A DNA stretch of 64,000 bases from Mucilaginibacter sp. (GTDB lineage Bacteria; Bacteroidota; Bacteroidia; Sphingobacteriales; Sphingobacteriaceae): contig JAQBOA010000065.1 in NCBI GenBank assembly GCA_028288305.1, positions 41,643 to 105,642 on the forward strand, given 5' to 3'. Positions 53,823 through 63,173 of the stretch are shown one piece after another (position 1 is the first letter of the stretch; each line of letters begins with the position of its first letter). Made by a program: the position numbers and the translations under genes. The notes beneath the pieces were generated by a model. It searched no databases, was not told where the DNA came from, and worked only from the letters and a program-made list of their open reading frames with translations.

Positions 53823-54784
53823 TTAGTGTTTAATAGGTTGGGTAAATACAAAGTCCTCGTCTTTTTGTGGCCTATGGCAATTAATACATTCATTGGCAAA
53901 CAGCAGGGTTTTTCCATAAGGTACCATTTTTGGAGTTTTAAAACGGGCAAATCCCCAGCCTTCAGTCGACGAGTATTTCTGATCATCCTTTATCATGTAT
54001 TCAATCTGTTTAAAGGCCCCTGTTTTTACATTGCCATCCTTGTCTTCGTTTTGATCCCAGGCAACCTTTGCAAATATGACCCCATTTGGCCAAGGGTGTA
54101 TATGATTGTCCTTAATTGCCTTTACAGCAATATCATTAGCGAAAATCACCCGCATGGTGCCGTTATCAAAACGCTCGGTTGTGCTTATGGCCTGCCAGTT
54201 TTTATAATCCGGGATATAGGTAATACCGTTTAGGGCTTTAGGAAGGCTGCTAACCATTATCTTCCCATTTTGCCATTGCTGGTATTGTTTAGTTATCGCA
54301 TTTGTTTTTGCAGTATCTCCGGGTTTGTTTTTAGGTGCCATTTCCTTAATATATTTCTTTAAAACAGCGAGGTCTTCGGTAGAAACTTTGGCAGATGGGT
54401 GAACCAGTTCATAACTCTTAATGGGCATAGCCCCTGCAGCAATCTGGTTTACAATCTCCCAGAATTTAGCTTTTTGATCTGCAGGTGCCATCTTTTTCCA
54501 GTCGGAGAAATTCAATCCCTCCCTGCCTTGTTTTACGTGCGCTGCAACCTGCCAGTAAACAGGAACTGTTTTATCATACCATCTGAGATTGGTTTCATTA
54601 GAATGGCAGTCGTAACATGCCCGCTTTATAATAACTTGACATCAGGCGGTGCAACAAAGTCAGATGTTACAGGCGGATTCTTTATTTCCGGATGTATAAA
54701 TTGAGCCCCGGCAAAGGCAATTACCAGGACAATTATGGTGAAGAAAATTTTTTTCTTGCTGGATTTGAAAGTTAACTTGTTCAT
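53823..54784 (-). pseudogene. haem-binding/cytochrome P460 protein with a frameshift
   Basis: Two frames together make one protein. The first (from ATG at 54784) has a signal-anchor (KKIFFTIIVLVIAFAGAQFI) and ends with SDFVAPPDVKLL at a stop near 54626. The second frame continues at once with IIKRACYDCHSNETNLRWYD and onwards, giving the expected haem-binding domain motif C-x-x-C-H. A cytochrome P460 domain ends in CINCHRPQKDEDFV, a second CxxCH. One base is missing between the two frames, in AAGTTATTATAAAG on the minus strand. Either the gene is broken, the base is a sequencing error, or there is recoding. It heads the operon with the lipoprotein and LytST. Confidence 0.8.
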
Positions 54785-54847
54785 GATATTAACGTTTGTA
54801 CAAAGGAAATCATTACAATAACCTTCTGACAGAACATTCATGTCCAA

Positions 54848-55421
54848 ACCGGCTAAATCACAAGCAAAGACGGCATTTTAAGAGTTGAGCAGCTGTTGAG
54901 TGTTCCATCAAGATTTCGTAAAATGCAAACAACTTTCAACTGAAGCTCATCGACAATTTTCCAACCCTTTGCAATGTAATATCCGTTGTTCTGTGGTCGT
55001 TATCAATATGATTTAATACAAAGGTAACATCATCTTTACTTAAACGGGAATCATTTCGGGCGGAATTTGCAAACGTGTGCCGTGCTCAATAAAATGTAAT
55101 ATTAGGAATTCCGGTAATTTGCCAACTGGCGCGAGGTCAATGCCATTAAGTTAAGGAAAAAAAATAAAAAAAATATTAATATCGAACCTGCCTGCCTGCC
55201 GGCTGGCTGGTAACGAATTTTTCACGTATGTTTTTTTTCGATGGTGTTCAAGAGAGTAGTTTTGAATATCGAACGCCGAATTTTACTTCATAACCAGCCA
55301 GCAGGCAGGCAGGTTCAACATTCGTTATTCAGTGTTCGATATTGTTTTCTTAACTTGACGACATTGCCCGCATGCTAAGTAAATTCCATAAGTGCCGTCC
55401 CTAACCATACGCAACCAAGTC
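54848..55421. other. gene-poor region with repeat element
   Basis: The left part (54848-55177) has no convincing gene. The right part is the paired element described at 55178-55340. A short frame at the very right edge overlaps the end of the TonB receptor gene and is not believed. Confidence 0.5.
55178..55340. repeat. paired 'GAACCTGCCTGCC' inverted-repeat element
   Basis: The left arm (about 55178-55217) GAACCTGCCTGCCTGCCGGC with TGGCTGG faces the right arm (about 55289-55316) CCAGCCAGCAGGCAGGCAGG with TTC. The word AATATCGAACG (55266) also mirrors TGTTCGATATT near 55333. Some 70 bases lie between the arms. A solitary arm occurs at 51412-51442. Confidence 0.85.
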
Positions 55422-57962
55422 TCATCGGCTGCTGCGGGAACTTCCGCCTCCAGTCTGTCCTCCACCTGAACTTGGCGCCGGGGTACTTTCATCCGGTACA
55501 TCCTGTTCCTGCTGTGGCTGCTCTTTAGTTTTGTTTCGTTTTTGGCTAATGCCGTTATTGCCAAAGCGGTAGGAGAGGGTAGCCAAAACTACGCGGGTAG
55601 AAAACCGGCGGTCTGATACCTGGGTGGAGGTAAAGCTTGGCGTATTGTAGCTTATATCGGAAACATAATGCCGCGTATTAAAAATATCACGCGAGTTTAC
55701 ACTTAAATTAAGCGTTTTAGTTAAATCGTATCTTATACCGCCGTCAACGCCGTACATGGCCCTCATTGTTCCTTGCGGTATAACCTGCGGGCCCTGGTAG
55801 TCGGCCCTTATCTGTATGCCTAATTTTTTAACAGGCTTGATATTGGCTGTTATATTTCCATTCCAGGAGTAGCCAGAGGTAGATAGTAATCCCAAAGCCG
55901 GGTCGCCCTGGATAGACCGGTAATAAACATTCACGTTGGCTGTAAAATCCAGTTGTTGTGTTGGACTTACTTTAGCAATCAGTTCATAACCTGCATTGGT
56001 GGCGCTTTTTATGTTTTCAAATTGGGTTAGTGTAGTATCCTGGTTTGTTGGAGTTAATGGAATGGTGATCTGTTGAATATTATTATAAGTAAGCCTGTAA
56101 TATAATGATGAGGTAAGCGTAACGGTCTTCCAATAATTGATATAACTCAATTCAAAGGAGTGTGTGTCCTGCGGCTGCAAATTAGGGTTGCCCTGTGAAT
56201 AGTTTAGCCTATTACTTTCATCAATAAATGGCGACAATTGCCTGGAGTTAGGGCGTGTTACGCGCCTGCTATAGCTTAGTTGTAAGGTTTGATTATCAGA
56301 CAGTTTTTCGGTTAAAAATAAGGTCGGGTATAATCTTATATAATCCTGCTTGTTGTTTGTTGTTGTACTATCAATAAGTTGGGTCCTTATATGGGCATCT
56401 TCTAATCTTAAACCGCCCTGTATACTGAATTTTCCAAATGTATGCTCGTAATTGGTATAAATAGCATTAACGTTTTGTTTGTAAATAAAATCGTTTGATA
56501 AAAAAGGGTTATAATTGAAACCACCGGTAGCGATATTCAATGTATCGGAAATAAAATTGCTGTTATTATTATTGATGGTACTCCTGATACCCGCTTCCAG
56601 TTTTCCGTTCTTCAGTGGCAGGGTATAATCAGACTGAAAATTCCAATTGTGCTGTGTGCCTATGGTAGTATTGTTTTGTACTGATGGGAAATATGAAGGC
56701 GGGTAATAATAATTATAGTCACTTTGAAAATTGTCGAAATTATTGTTTTTATCAACACCATAATCAACATTAGCAGTCAATTCCTCATCCTTCTTTTTAA
56801 ACTTATGGTCAAAATCAAGGCTGAAATCAACATTTGTTCCATGGCCATTTGATATATTATTCTGATCTATGCGTTGTAATAAAGAATCGTTCTGATTTAT
56901 AAACGTATTGCCATACTGAAACCTGTTACGGTTGCGGATATTAATATTGTTCGATAAGCCCAAGGTAGTTTTAGGGCTTAAATAAACATCAATTCCGCTA
57001 CGTATGTTCTGCCCGGTAAATGTAAACTTTTGATCGGCTGTTTGATTTTGGGTTTGAATTGTCCCATTATTCGACGTTGTTGTTTTGTCAATTGTACCGT
57101 TGCCAATCCGGTCACCATGGCGATAGCTGTAATTGGAGTATATATTTACTTTGCTGTTTTGATAAGCAAGATTAATTGTTCCGTTGTAAGTATTTTGGGA
57201 GCCTGCCGATGCAGATGCCGAACCTGTAAACCCTTTCTGGACATTTTTCTTCAATATAATATTGATAATACCTGAATCGCCTTCGGCCTGGTATTTTGAA
57301 GAAGGGTTAGTAATTACTTCAATGGTTTCAATTGCACTGGCAGGGATTGATTGTAAAATATCGGAAATGTCGCCGCCGGTTAAAGCAGATTCCTTGCCAT
57401 TTATCAATATCTTAACATTAGTGGACCCGCGCAGGCTTACATTTCCATTAACATCAACCTGTACCGATGGTACATTAGTTAACAAATCAGTTACTGAACC
57501 GCCTTGGCTAACCAGACTTTGGTCAACATTAAAAGATTTTTTATCTATGCCTAATTGTATCTGGCTTTTTTGTGCACTTACTACCACCTCTTTTAGCAGG
57601 CCTTTTCCCTGGCTCAGTTTTATATTGCCCAGTTGTATATTTTGTTTTTGCGGGGTTATGGCAATAGTATCTTTTATATATGATAAATAACCTACATAAG
57701 TAGCATGTAACGTATATATGCCGTTATTAATACCTGCAAGGGTAAAATTACCATTCATGTCGGTTTGTATTCCTTTTACAGGACGTTTATCCGATTTGCG
57801 AACCAATGAAACTGTGGCGAAACTAAGAGGCTGGTTATTAACGGCATCTACTAATTTACCGGATACCGAGCCTCCGGTTGTATCCTGCTGTGCATACGCC
57901 AAAGAAAAATATAGCAAACACAGCGGGAATATTATTAATATTTTATTTAAAGTAGATTTCAT
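55422..57962 (-). CDS. TonB-dependent outer membrane receptor
   Basis: An 846-residue receptor. A signal peptide (ILIIFPLCLLYFSLAYAQ) leads into a carboxypeptidase-regulatory-like domain (GSVSGKLVDAVNNQPLSFAT), a plug domain with VSQGGSVTDLLTNVPSVQV and ITNPSSKYQAEGDSGIINI, and an outer membrane beta-barrel of the OMP_b-brl_3 type. The C-terminus is unusual: after the last strands it continues with a low-complexity tail (QEQDVPDESTPAPSSGGGQT and more Gly/Ser). The ligand is unknown. A thioredoxin-like gene lies upstream on the same strand but a hairpin separates them. Confidence 0.93.
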   Translation of the reverse strand: MKSTLNKILIIFPLCLLYFSLAYAQQDTTGGSVSGKLVDAVNNQPLSFATVSLVRKSDKRPVKGIQTDMNGNFTLAGINNGIYTLHATYVGYLSYIKDTIAITPQKQNIQLGNIKLSQGKGLLKEVVVSAQKSQIQLGIDKKSFNVDQSLVSQGGSVTDLLTNVPSVQVDVNGNVSLRGSTNVKILINGKESALTGGDISDILQSIPASAIETIEVITNPSSKYQAEGDSGIINIILKKNVQKGFTGSASASAGSQNTYNGTINLAYQNSKVNIYSNYSYRHGDRIGNGTIDKTTTSNNGTIQTQNQTADQKFTFTGQNIRSGIDVYLSPKTTLGLSNNINIRNRNRFQYGNTFINQNDSLLQRIDQNNISNGHGTNVDFSLDFDHKFKKKDEELTANVDYGVDKNNNFDNFQSDYNYYYPPSYFPSVQNNTTIGTQHNWNFQSDYTLPLKNGKLEAGIRSTINNNNSNFISDTLNIATGGFNYNPFLSNDFIYKQNVNAIYTNYEHTFGKFSIQGGLRLEDAHIRTQLIDSTTTNNKQDYIRLYPTLFLTEKLSDNQTLQLSYSRRVTRPNSRQLSPFIDESNRLNYSQGNPNLQPQDTHSFELSYINYWKTVTLTSSLYYRLTYNNIQQITIPLTPTNQDTTLTQFENIKSATNAGYELIAKVSPTQQLDFTANVNVYYRSIQGDPALGLLSTSGYSWNGNITANIKPVKKLGIQIRADYQGPQVIPQGTMRAMYGVDGGIRYDLTKTLNLSVNSRDIFNTRHYVSDISYNTPSFTSTQVSDRRFSTRVVLATLSYRFGNNGISQKRNKTKEQPQQEQDVPDESTPAPSSGGGQTGGGSSRSSR

Positions 57963-58001
57963 GACGTAAAAATCACTTTTTATGATCTCATAACAACAAC
58001 A

Positions 58002-58035
58002 AAGCCTGTAACTTTGTTGATAAAGAAACAGGCTT
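58002..58035 (-). terminator. possible terminator between the thioredoxin-like and TonB genes
   Basis: AAGCCTGT and ACAGGCTT pair around an 18-base loop; on the minus strand TTTGTTGTTGTT follows. Confidence 0.45.
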
Positions 58036-58073
58036 AAAGAGTAATAATTCTATTACGAAAAAAATAAAGAAGT

Positions 58074-58150
58074 CAGAGGTCGGAGGTCAGAAGCCAGAAG
58101 AATGGGATTAAATTTTAGTTAAAGTAACACCTGCAATTTTCTGACCTCAA
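58074..58150. repeat. 'GTCAGAGGTCGGAGGTCAGA' repeat
   Basis: GTCAGAGGTCGGAGGTCAGA with AGCCAGAAG (58074 on) mirrors the inverse word TTTTCTGACCTC near 58137-58148. It lies in the gap before the thioredoxin-like stop. Confidence 0.65.
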
Positions 58151-58635
58151 ATTTTCTTTACCTCATCTACTAGTTCATCAATTTTAGGCACCTTATCATA
58201 CGCTTTTACCAGTTTGCCTTTTTTATCATAAAGAGCAATGTAAGGGGTGGTTTTCACTTCGTAAAATCTTTGAACTACGTAAGTATATCCCTCGGTTCCT
58301 ACAGTGAAATTCGGATATTTCTTTAAATCGAAATCACGGTAAAAAGTTTGTGTGGCTTTTAACTGCAATACAAAGGTTATCATCACAACCTGCACATTTT
58401 TAAAAGCCTCCATATGGGGTTTCATTTCAAACATTAAATTTTTACAATGGCTGCAGTCAGGCGCAAAATAAATAATCATTACCGGCTTGTTCTTTTTTAA
58501 ATTGGCAGGGGTTACATAAACACTATCAGTTGTTAATATGTGATAGGGTGGGATAGTTGTCGGAGGAGTATAAGTTTGTGCAAAAGTATAACCTGCCGAT
58601 AAGATAAGGCAAAAAAACAACAATAATTTTTTCAT
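58147..58635 (-). CDS. secreted thioredoxin-like protein
   Basis: A 162-residue periplasmic thioredoxin-fold protein with a signal peptide (KKLLLFFCLILSAGYTFAQ). The active-site motif is CSHC in IIYFAPDCSHCKNLMFEM, and a cis-Pro lies in EVKTTPYIALYDKKGKLV. It likely works as a disulfide reductase or TlpA-like thiol protein. The redox partner is not identified. It ends about 180 bases before the TonB receptor gene. Confidence 0.88.
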   Translation of the reverse strand: MKKLLLFFCLILSAGYTFAQTYTPPTTIPPYHILTTDSVYVTPANLKKNKPVMIIYFAPDCSHCKNLMFEMKPHMEAFKNVQVVMITFVLQLKATQTFYRDFDLKKYPNFTVGTEGYTYVVQRFYEVKTTPYIALYDKKGKLVKAYDKVPKIDELVDEVKKI

Positions 58636-58673
58636 ATATTAAAAAGTAAATTTTGGGGCATTATACGATATTT

Positions 58674-59690
58674 TTATTCTTCGAGCAATTCCAACTGCCA
58701 GGCAATGTGTTCTTCAGTTATGGGATATAACGCATTATGACGTATGGTGTTATAAACAGCGTCGAATAAACCGTTATAATTACCTTTCGGCGGTTTTAAA
58801 AATGATACATTTCTTTTATTTTCAATGTCCATAATTACCAATTTTCCATCGCTGCCTTCCGGTTCTATTCCATAGTCCTTGTCAGTAGGCAGCATTCCCT
58901 TGTCTAACTGGGCTTCCTGCACATCACATCTTTCTTTTACAAAACTTCCTAATGTACCATGTATTGCAAAACCTGGCAAAACCTCGGCAATAAGCAAACC
59001 CGAAGTTAAAAATACATTTAGCTGATTAGGATAGGTTAAATGATAAGTAAAATAATCAGGCACTTCCGATCCTTCCCTATATATACCGGTTGTTTTTGTA
59101 AAACTGAGCGGTTTTCCAAACAGGCATATAGCGTTGTCAATCAGGTGCGCCCCTAAATCATAAACAAGCCCATTAGCAGGTGTTGATGCCGTTTCTTTAA
59201 ACAATTTAGGGCTTAATGCACGTTTGTACCGGTCCATGCGAAAATAAACTTCAATCAGCTGGCCCAGTTTCCCACTTTCAATTACTTCCTTTACTTGTAA
59301 AAATCCGCTATCCCACCTGCGGTTTTGATAAAGCATTACGTGTCTGTTTACCTTCCTGCTTAAATCGTAAATTATTTTAACCTCCGCGCTTGTTGCCGCA
59401 GCAGGTTTTTCGAGCAATACATGTTTGCCGGCATTCAGCGCTTTTATAGCAAAATCAAAATGTGTATCGTTTGGTGTATTTACTACTACCAGTTCAATTT
59501 CATCATCAGCCAATAGCTCATCAATTGAGTTATAACTGATAACATCCGGGTAGCGGGCAGCAGCTTTTTTTTCGTGCCGTTCAACTACTGCTTTAAACTT
59601 AAATCCCGGATTAGTAGTTAAAAACGGTGCCTGAAATATTCTGCCGGACATTCCGTAGGCCATTAATCCGGTTATGATTGGTGTTGACAT
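58674..59690 (-). CDS. Gfo/Idh/MocA family oxidoreductase
   Basis: A 338-residue NAD(P)-dependent oxidoreductase. It begins with IITGLMAYGMSGRIFQAPFL, the Rossmann fold glycine motif of this family, and has VVVNTPNDTHFDFAIKALNAGKHVLLEKPAAAT with the conserved EKP. The C-terminal domain follows (YHLTYPNQLNVFLTSG). It acts on a sugar or polyol; the substrate cannot be determined. The gene is next to the thioredoxin-like gene (38 bases apart), which may be chance. Confidence 0.92.
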   Translation of the reverse strand: MSTPIITGLMAYGMSGRIFQAPFLTTNPGFKFKAVVERHEKKAAARYPDVISYNSIDELLADDEIELVVVNTPNDTHFDFAIKALNAGKHVLLEKPAAATSAEVKIIYDLSRKVNRHVMLYQNRRWDSGFLQVKEVIESGKLGQLIEVYFRMDRYKRALSPKLFKETASTPANGLVYDLGAHLIDNAICLFGKPLSFTKTTGIYREGSEVPDYFTYHLTYPNQLNVFLTSGLLIAEVLPGFAIHGTLGSFVKERCDVQEAQLDKGMLPTDKDYGIEPEGSDGKLVIMDIENKRNVSFLKPPKGNYNGLFDAVYNTIRHNALYPITEEHIAWQLELLEE

Positions 59691-60018
59691 ATTAGATCCT
59701 TATAAATTCCCTGACTAAAATATTTTGAGCAGAAAAGTCTTTTATAACTAAAGGTTAATTAAAGAACAATTAATTTTTAAAAGTATAGTTTTTAATAATT
59801 ATAAACCTTATCAGCAGCAGAATAGCCTGTAATTTTTTTGTTATTAAGCTATCTAATGAATAATCCGGCTAATATATTATTTTATTATAAAACACTGATT
59901 ATATGTATATTGTTAATAAACCAATTAAAAGTCTTAAATTTATTGTCAACATTACAAAACAATATAACCTTTTAAATTTTCGTTCCGTATAAGCGTATTA
60001 GTGTAGTAAGTTATTTAT
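59691..60018. other. AT-rich divergent promoter region
   Basis: It lies between the divergent Gfo/Idh/MocA and response regulator genes. It is strongly AT-rich with no repeat element or gene, and presumably carries both promoters, which I cannot place. Confidence 0.5.
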
Positions 60019-60444
60019 ATGAACTTTAATAGCAAATCCGTTAGTGTATTACTTGTTGATGATGATGAGATTAATAATTTCATCTCCATTAAATTAATAA
60101 AGAAGGCTTTATTGAATACTGATATTATAGCCTGCCTTAACGGTAAATATGCTATAGATCAGTTAGTTGATACGCAAAAGAAAGACCCTTCTAAATTACC
60201 TGATTATATTCTACTGGATATAAATATGCCCATTATGAATGGTTGGGAGTTTTTAGACGAATATAAACGTTTAAATATCGATCCTTTAGGGAAAACCAAA
60301 ATTTTTATTATTTCCTCTTCAGTTTTTAGTAATGATATTAATAAAGCGAGATCGTACCCGCTGGTAAAAGATTTTATATCCAAACCACTTAATGTCGATA
60401 AAATAGTTGAGCTTTTTAAGGTTGAAGATCACAACCACGCTTAG
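60019..60444 (+). CDS. single-domain response regulator
   Basis: A 141-residue receiver domain without an output domain. The acidic pocket is LLVDDDEIN, the phosphoacceptor is D67 in YILLDINMPIMNGW, the conserved Thr/Ser is in IFIISSSV and K122 is in DFISKPL. It probably shuttles phosphate in a phosphorelay or regulates by protein contact. No cognate kinase is adjacent. Its 3' end overlaps the convergent MBL gene by 4 bases. Confidence 0.92.
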   Translation: MNFNSKSVSVLLVDDDEINNFISIKLIKKALLNTDIIACLNGKYAIDQLVDTQKKDPSKLPDYILLDINMPIMNGWEFLDEYKRLNIDPLGKTKIFIISSSVFSNDINKARSYPLVKDFISKPLNVDKIVELFKVEDHNHA

Positions 60445-61211
60445 GCTGATACTACCTTAAAATGATCATCTTCATAAGTTACTTTACCAACACACACAGA
60501 TTTTGCGTGGTAAAATAAGCAAGTCCAGTTTTCTTCGGCGGCTATTTTTCCATATTCTTCCCTCAATTGCATTGCCTTACGACCATCATAATCATATTTC
60601 GCAACAAATTTTCTGATCAGTTGCTCTGGTTCAGGCAATTCGTCACCACCAAAAAAGCATTTTGATCCTTCGCTTTCTATCCAGAATACCTGGTGAAATG
60701 GAGCATGCCCTCCGGATAACTCATATCTTATCCCAGGTTGTATTTCGCCAGAGCCTTCAACTAAACTGATATTGGCAGATCCCTGCAAAGCCTCAAAAAT
60801 TTCTTTATGATAAGATGACGACTTTCCCGAAATAGCGAAGTCCCATTCGCCCCGCTGAATAATGTGCCGGGCTTGCGGAAAACTTGGTTGAAGCTTGCCA
60901 TTACGTTCAACTACCAGCCCCCCCGAATGATCATAATGCAAATGCGACATTAATACCAGGCTTACATCTTCCGGTTCAAAACCGGCATTACGGATATGCT
61001 GATGAATAAACAATTCATCCTGGTTGTTTTTATATCCTAATCCGGTATCAAGCACAATCAGGTCATGATCTGTTTTTACCAGGAAAGGGTTTACGTGAAT
61101 GAATAAAGAGGCAGGCCGCTCCCTGAAATTATCTGTTTCAGGATTAAAGGGAATGAATTTTTTGGTAGCATCAACAGAATATGATCCCTCACCTAAAGCA
61201 AAAATTTTCAT
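60441..61211 (-). CDS. MBL-fold metallo-hydrolase
   Basis: A 256-residue metallo-beta-lactamase fold hydrolase. The zinc motif is LMSHLHYDHSGG (HxHxDH), with further ligands in GGHAPFHQVF and CLFYHAKS and an Asp in FFGGDELPE. The family covers lactonases, phosphodiesterases and thioesterases; nothing here picks the substrate. It overlaps the response regulator's end and is divergent from recJ. Confidence 0.9.
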   Translation of the reverse strand: MKIFALGEGSYSVDATKKFIPFNPETDNFRERPASLFIHVNPFLVKTDHDLIVLDTGLGYKNNQDELFIHQHIRNAGFEPEDVSLVLMSHLHYDHSGGLVVERNGKLQPSFPQARHIIQRGEWDFAISGKSSSYHKEIFEALQGSANISLVEGSGEIQPGIRYELSGGHAPFHQVFWIESEGSKCFFGGDELPEPEQLIRKFVAKYDYDGRKAMQLREEYGKIAAEENWTCLFYHAKSVCVGKVTYEDDHFKVVSA

Positions 61212-61232
61212 TTGTTATACTTGTTTTTTTAA

Positions 61233-61365
61233 TAATAACGAATACTGAATGTAAAATATCGAAGTAAGAATAGTTAAATACTTCGGCAATAGCATGATGG
61301 TTATTAACTCGCCGATAATATTACTTTACTTCAAAATTCGAAATCCGGTGTTCGATATTTTCATC
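61233..61365. repeat. 'AATATCGAACACCG' repeat pair upstream of recJ
   Basis: AACGAATACTGAATGTAAAATATCGAA (words near 61238-61264) faces CGAAATCCGGTGTTCGATATTTT near 61339-61361. It is an imperfect inverted pair of a word that also appears near 55266. Confidence 0.6.
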
Positions 61366-61394
61366 TATATTTACTGTTTTAAAGCGACAAAGAT

Positions 61395-63098
61395 ATGAAT
61401 AAACGGTGGGCAGTAAGAGACAATGCCGATGCTGAGGAGGCAGAAAAATTAGCTGCCGGACTAAATATTGATACCGTTTTAAGTACTTTGCTGATAGACA
61501 GGGGCATCAAAAATTATAATGAGGCCCGTCTCTTTTTTCGCCCGGATCCGCGTCACCTGCATGATCCTTTCCTGATGGCAGATATGGAAAAAGCAATATT
61601 ACGGATAGAGGGCGCAATGGCTGCCGGCGAAAAAATAATGATATATGGGGATTACGATGTTGACGGTACTACTGCGGTTTCCCTGGTTTACGGTTTTTTT
61701 AAAAATTATTATAATCAACTGGAATATTATATTCCTGACCGTTATAATGAAGGATATGGTATTTCCACTATTGGTATTGATTATGCCGCCCAAAACGACT
61801 TCAAATTAATCATTGCCCTTGATTGCGGAATTAAATCTGTTGATAAGATTGCTTATGCCAATACAAAAGATATTGATTTTATTATTTGTGATCATCACCT
61901 GCCCGGTGCGGAACTGCCTGCTGCCGTAGCTGTACTTGATCCAAAGCGTGAGGATTGTGATTATCCTTTTAAAGAACTGTCTGGCTGCGGTATTGGATTT
62001 AAATTAATACAGGCTTATGCGGAAAAAAATGACATTCCGTTTGAAGAGATAACCCGCTATTTTGACCTCGTGGCCATTAGTATTGCCTGCGATATTGTAC
62101 ATATTACCGGTGAAAATCGTGTACTGGCCCATCTGGGGTTGAGTAAAATAAATACAAACCCATGTATCGGCGTTAAAACACTGATGGAGGTTGCAGGTAA
62201 AACTTCCAACTATACTATATCGGATGTTGTTTTTTTACTGGGCCCCCGTATTAATGCTGCCGGGCGTATTGATGATGCCAAACACGCTGTAGAATTATTA
62301 ATTGCTTGCGATGAAAACGCGGCCAAAGAAAAAAGCTTACTGATTAATGTAAAAAATACAGAGCGCAAAGGCCATGACCTGCATATAACGGACGAAGCTT
62401 TGGGCATAATAGATAATAATGAAGTTCTGATAAGCAGAAAATCAACTGTTGTATTTAATGAAAATTGGCATAAGGGTGTTATTGGTATTGTAGCGTCACG
62501 CCTTACCGAAAAGTATTACCGTCCAACAATTGTACTTACCCGTTCAAACGGATATATTGCCGGTTCTGCCCGTTCTGTTGTAGGTTATGATTTGTATGAA
62601 GCACTATGCGGGTGCAGTGACCTGCTGATCCAGTTTGGCGGCCACAAATATGCCGCAGGATTAACCATGCATCCTGAAAACATTGAAGCTTTTTCAAACC
62701 GCTTCGAAGAAGTGGTGAGTGCGACAATTAAACCTGAACAATTGATACAGAAAATACAAATTGATGCAGAATTGCGTTTAAGTCAGATTGAACCAAAATT
62801 TTTTAGAATACTTAATCAATTTGCACCATTTGGCCCTGAAAATATGTCTCCTGTATTCCTGAGTAAAAATGTGTATGTTAGCGGAAATGCAGGTTTGATA
62901 GGTGAAAACCACCTGCGGATGACGGTGATTCAGCCAGGCTCACCCGGTTTTTCGTGCATAGCATTTAACCTGGGTAAATATATTCATCAAATAAAAAAAG
63001 ATATACCGTTTGATATATGCTATTCAATAGAAGAAAATATTTGGCAGAAGCGGCGGTCGATACAGTTAAATATTAAAGGAATTCGATTTACGAATTAA
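61395..63098 (+). CDS. recJ: single-stranded-DNA-specific exonuclease RecJ
   Basis: A 567-residue DHH/DHHA1 phosphoesterase. Motif I is MIYGDYDVDGTTAVSL, motif III is ICDHHLPG, with LDCGIK and IACDIVHITGENRVLAHLG between. The DHHA1 domain has QFGGHKYAAGLTMH. The C-terminal OB-fold follows (LNQFAPFGPENMSPVF). It degrades 5' single-stranded DNA in recombination and mismatch repair. The length is typical. A CGTAAAT element fills the gap to lptB. Confidence 0.96.
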   Translation: MNKRWAVRDNADAEEAEKLAAGLNIDTVLSTLLIDRGIKNYNEARLFFRPDPRHLHDPFLMADMEKAILRIEGAMAAGEKIMIYGDYDVDGTTAVSLVYGFFKNYYNQLEYYIPDRYNEGYGISTIGIDYAAQNDFKLIIALDCGIKSVDKIAYANTKDIDFIICDHHLPGAELPAAVAVLDPKREDCDYPFKELSGCGIGFKLIQAYAEKNDIPFEEITRYFDLVAISIACDIVHITGENRVLAHLGLSKINTNPCIGVKTLMEVAGKTSNYTISDVVFLLGPRINAAGRIDDAKHAVELLIACDENAAKEKSLLINVKNTERKGHDLHITDEALGIIDNNEVLISRKSTVVFNENWHKGVIGIVASRLTEKYYRPTIVLTRSNGYIAGSARSVVGYDLYEALCGCSDLLIQFGGHKYAAGLTMHPENIEAFSNRFEEVVSATIKPEQLIQKIQIDAELRLSQIEPKFFRILNQFAPFGPENMSPVFLSKNVYVSGNAGLIGENHLRMTVIQPGSPGFSCIAFNLGKYIHQIKKDIPFDICYSIEENIWQKRRSIQLNIKGIRFTN

Positions 63099-63170
63099 GA
63101 TTTACGAATTACGATTTGGTTATTCAATCGTATCGTAAATCGTAAACCGTAAATCGTAAATCGTAAATTA
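63088..63170. repeat. CGTAAAT inverted-repeat pair between recJ and lptB
   Basis: TTTACGAATTACGATTT words (63086-63117) face repeated ATCGTAAATCGTAAACC and GTAAATCGTAAAT up to 63168. The right arm ends about 5 bases before the lptB ATG. The recJ stop codon is inside the left arm. Confidence 0.8.
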
Positions 63171-63173
63171 AAA

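Noticed and set aside
63088..63170. A CRISPR-like array of CGTAAAT words
   Set aside because: The words are contiguous or inverted with no regular unique spacers and no cas genes. It is an intergenic palindrome.
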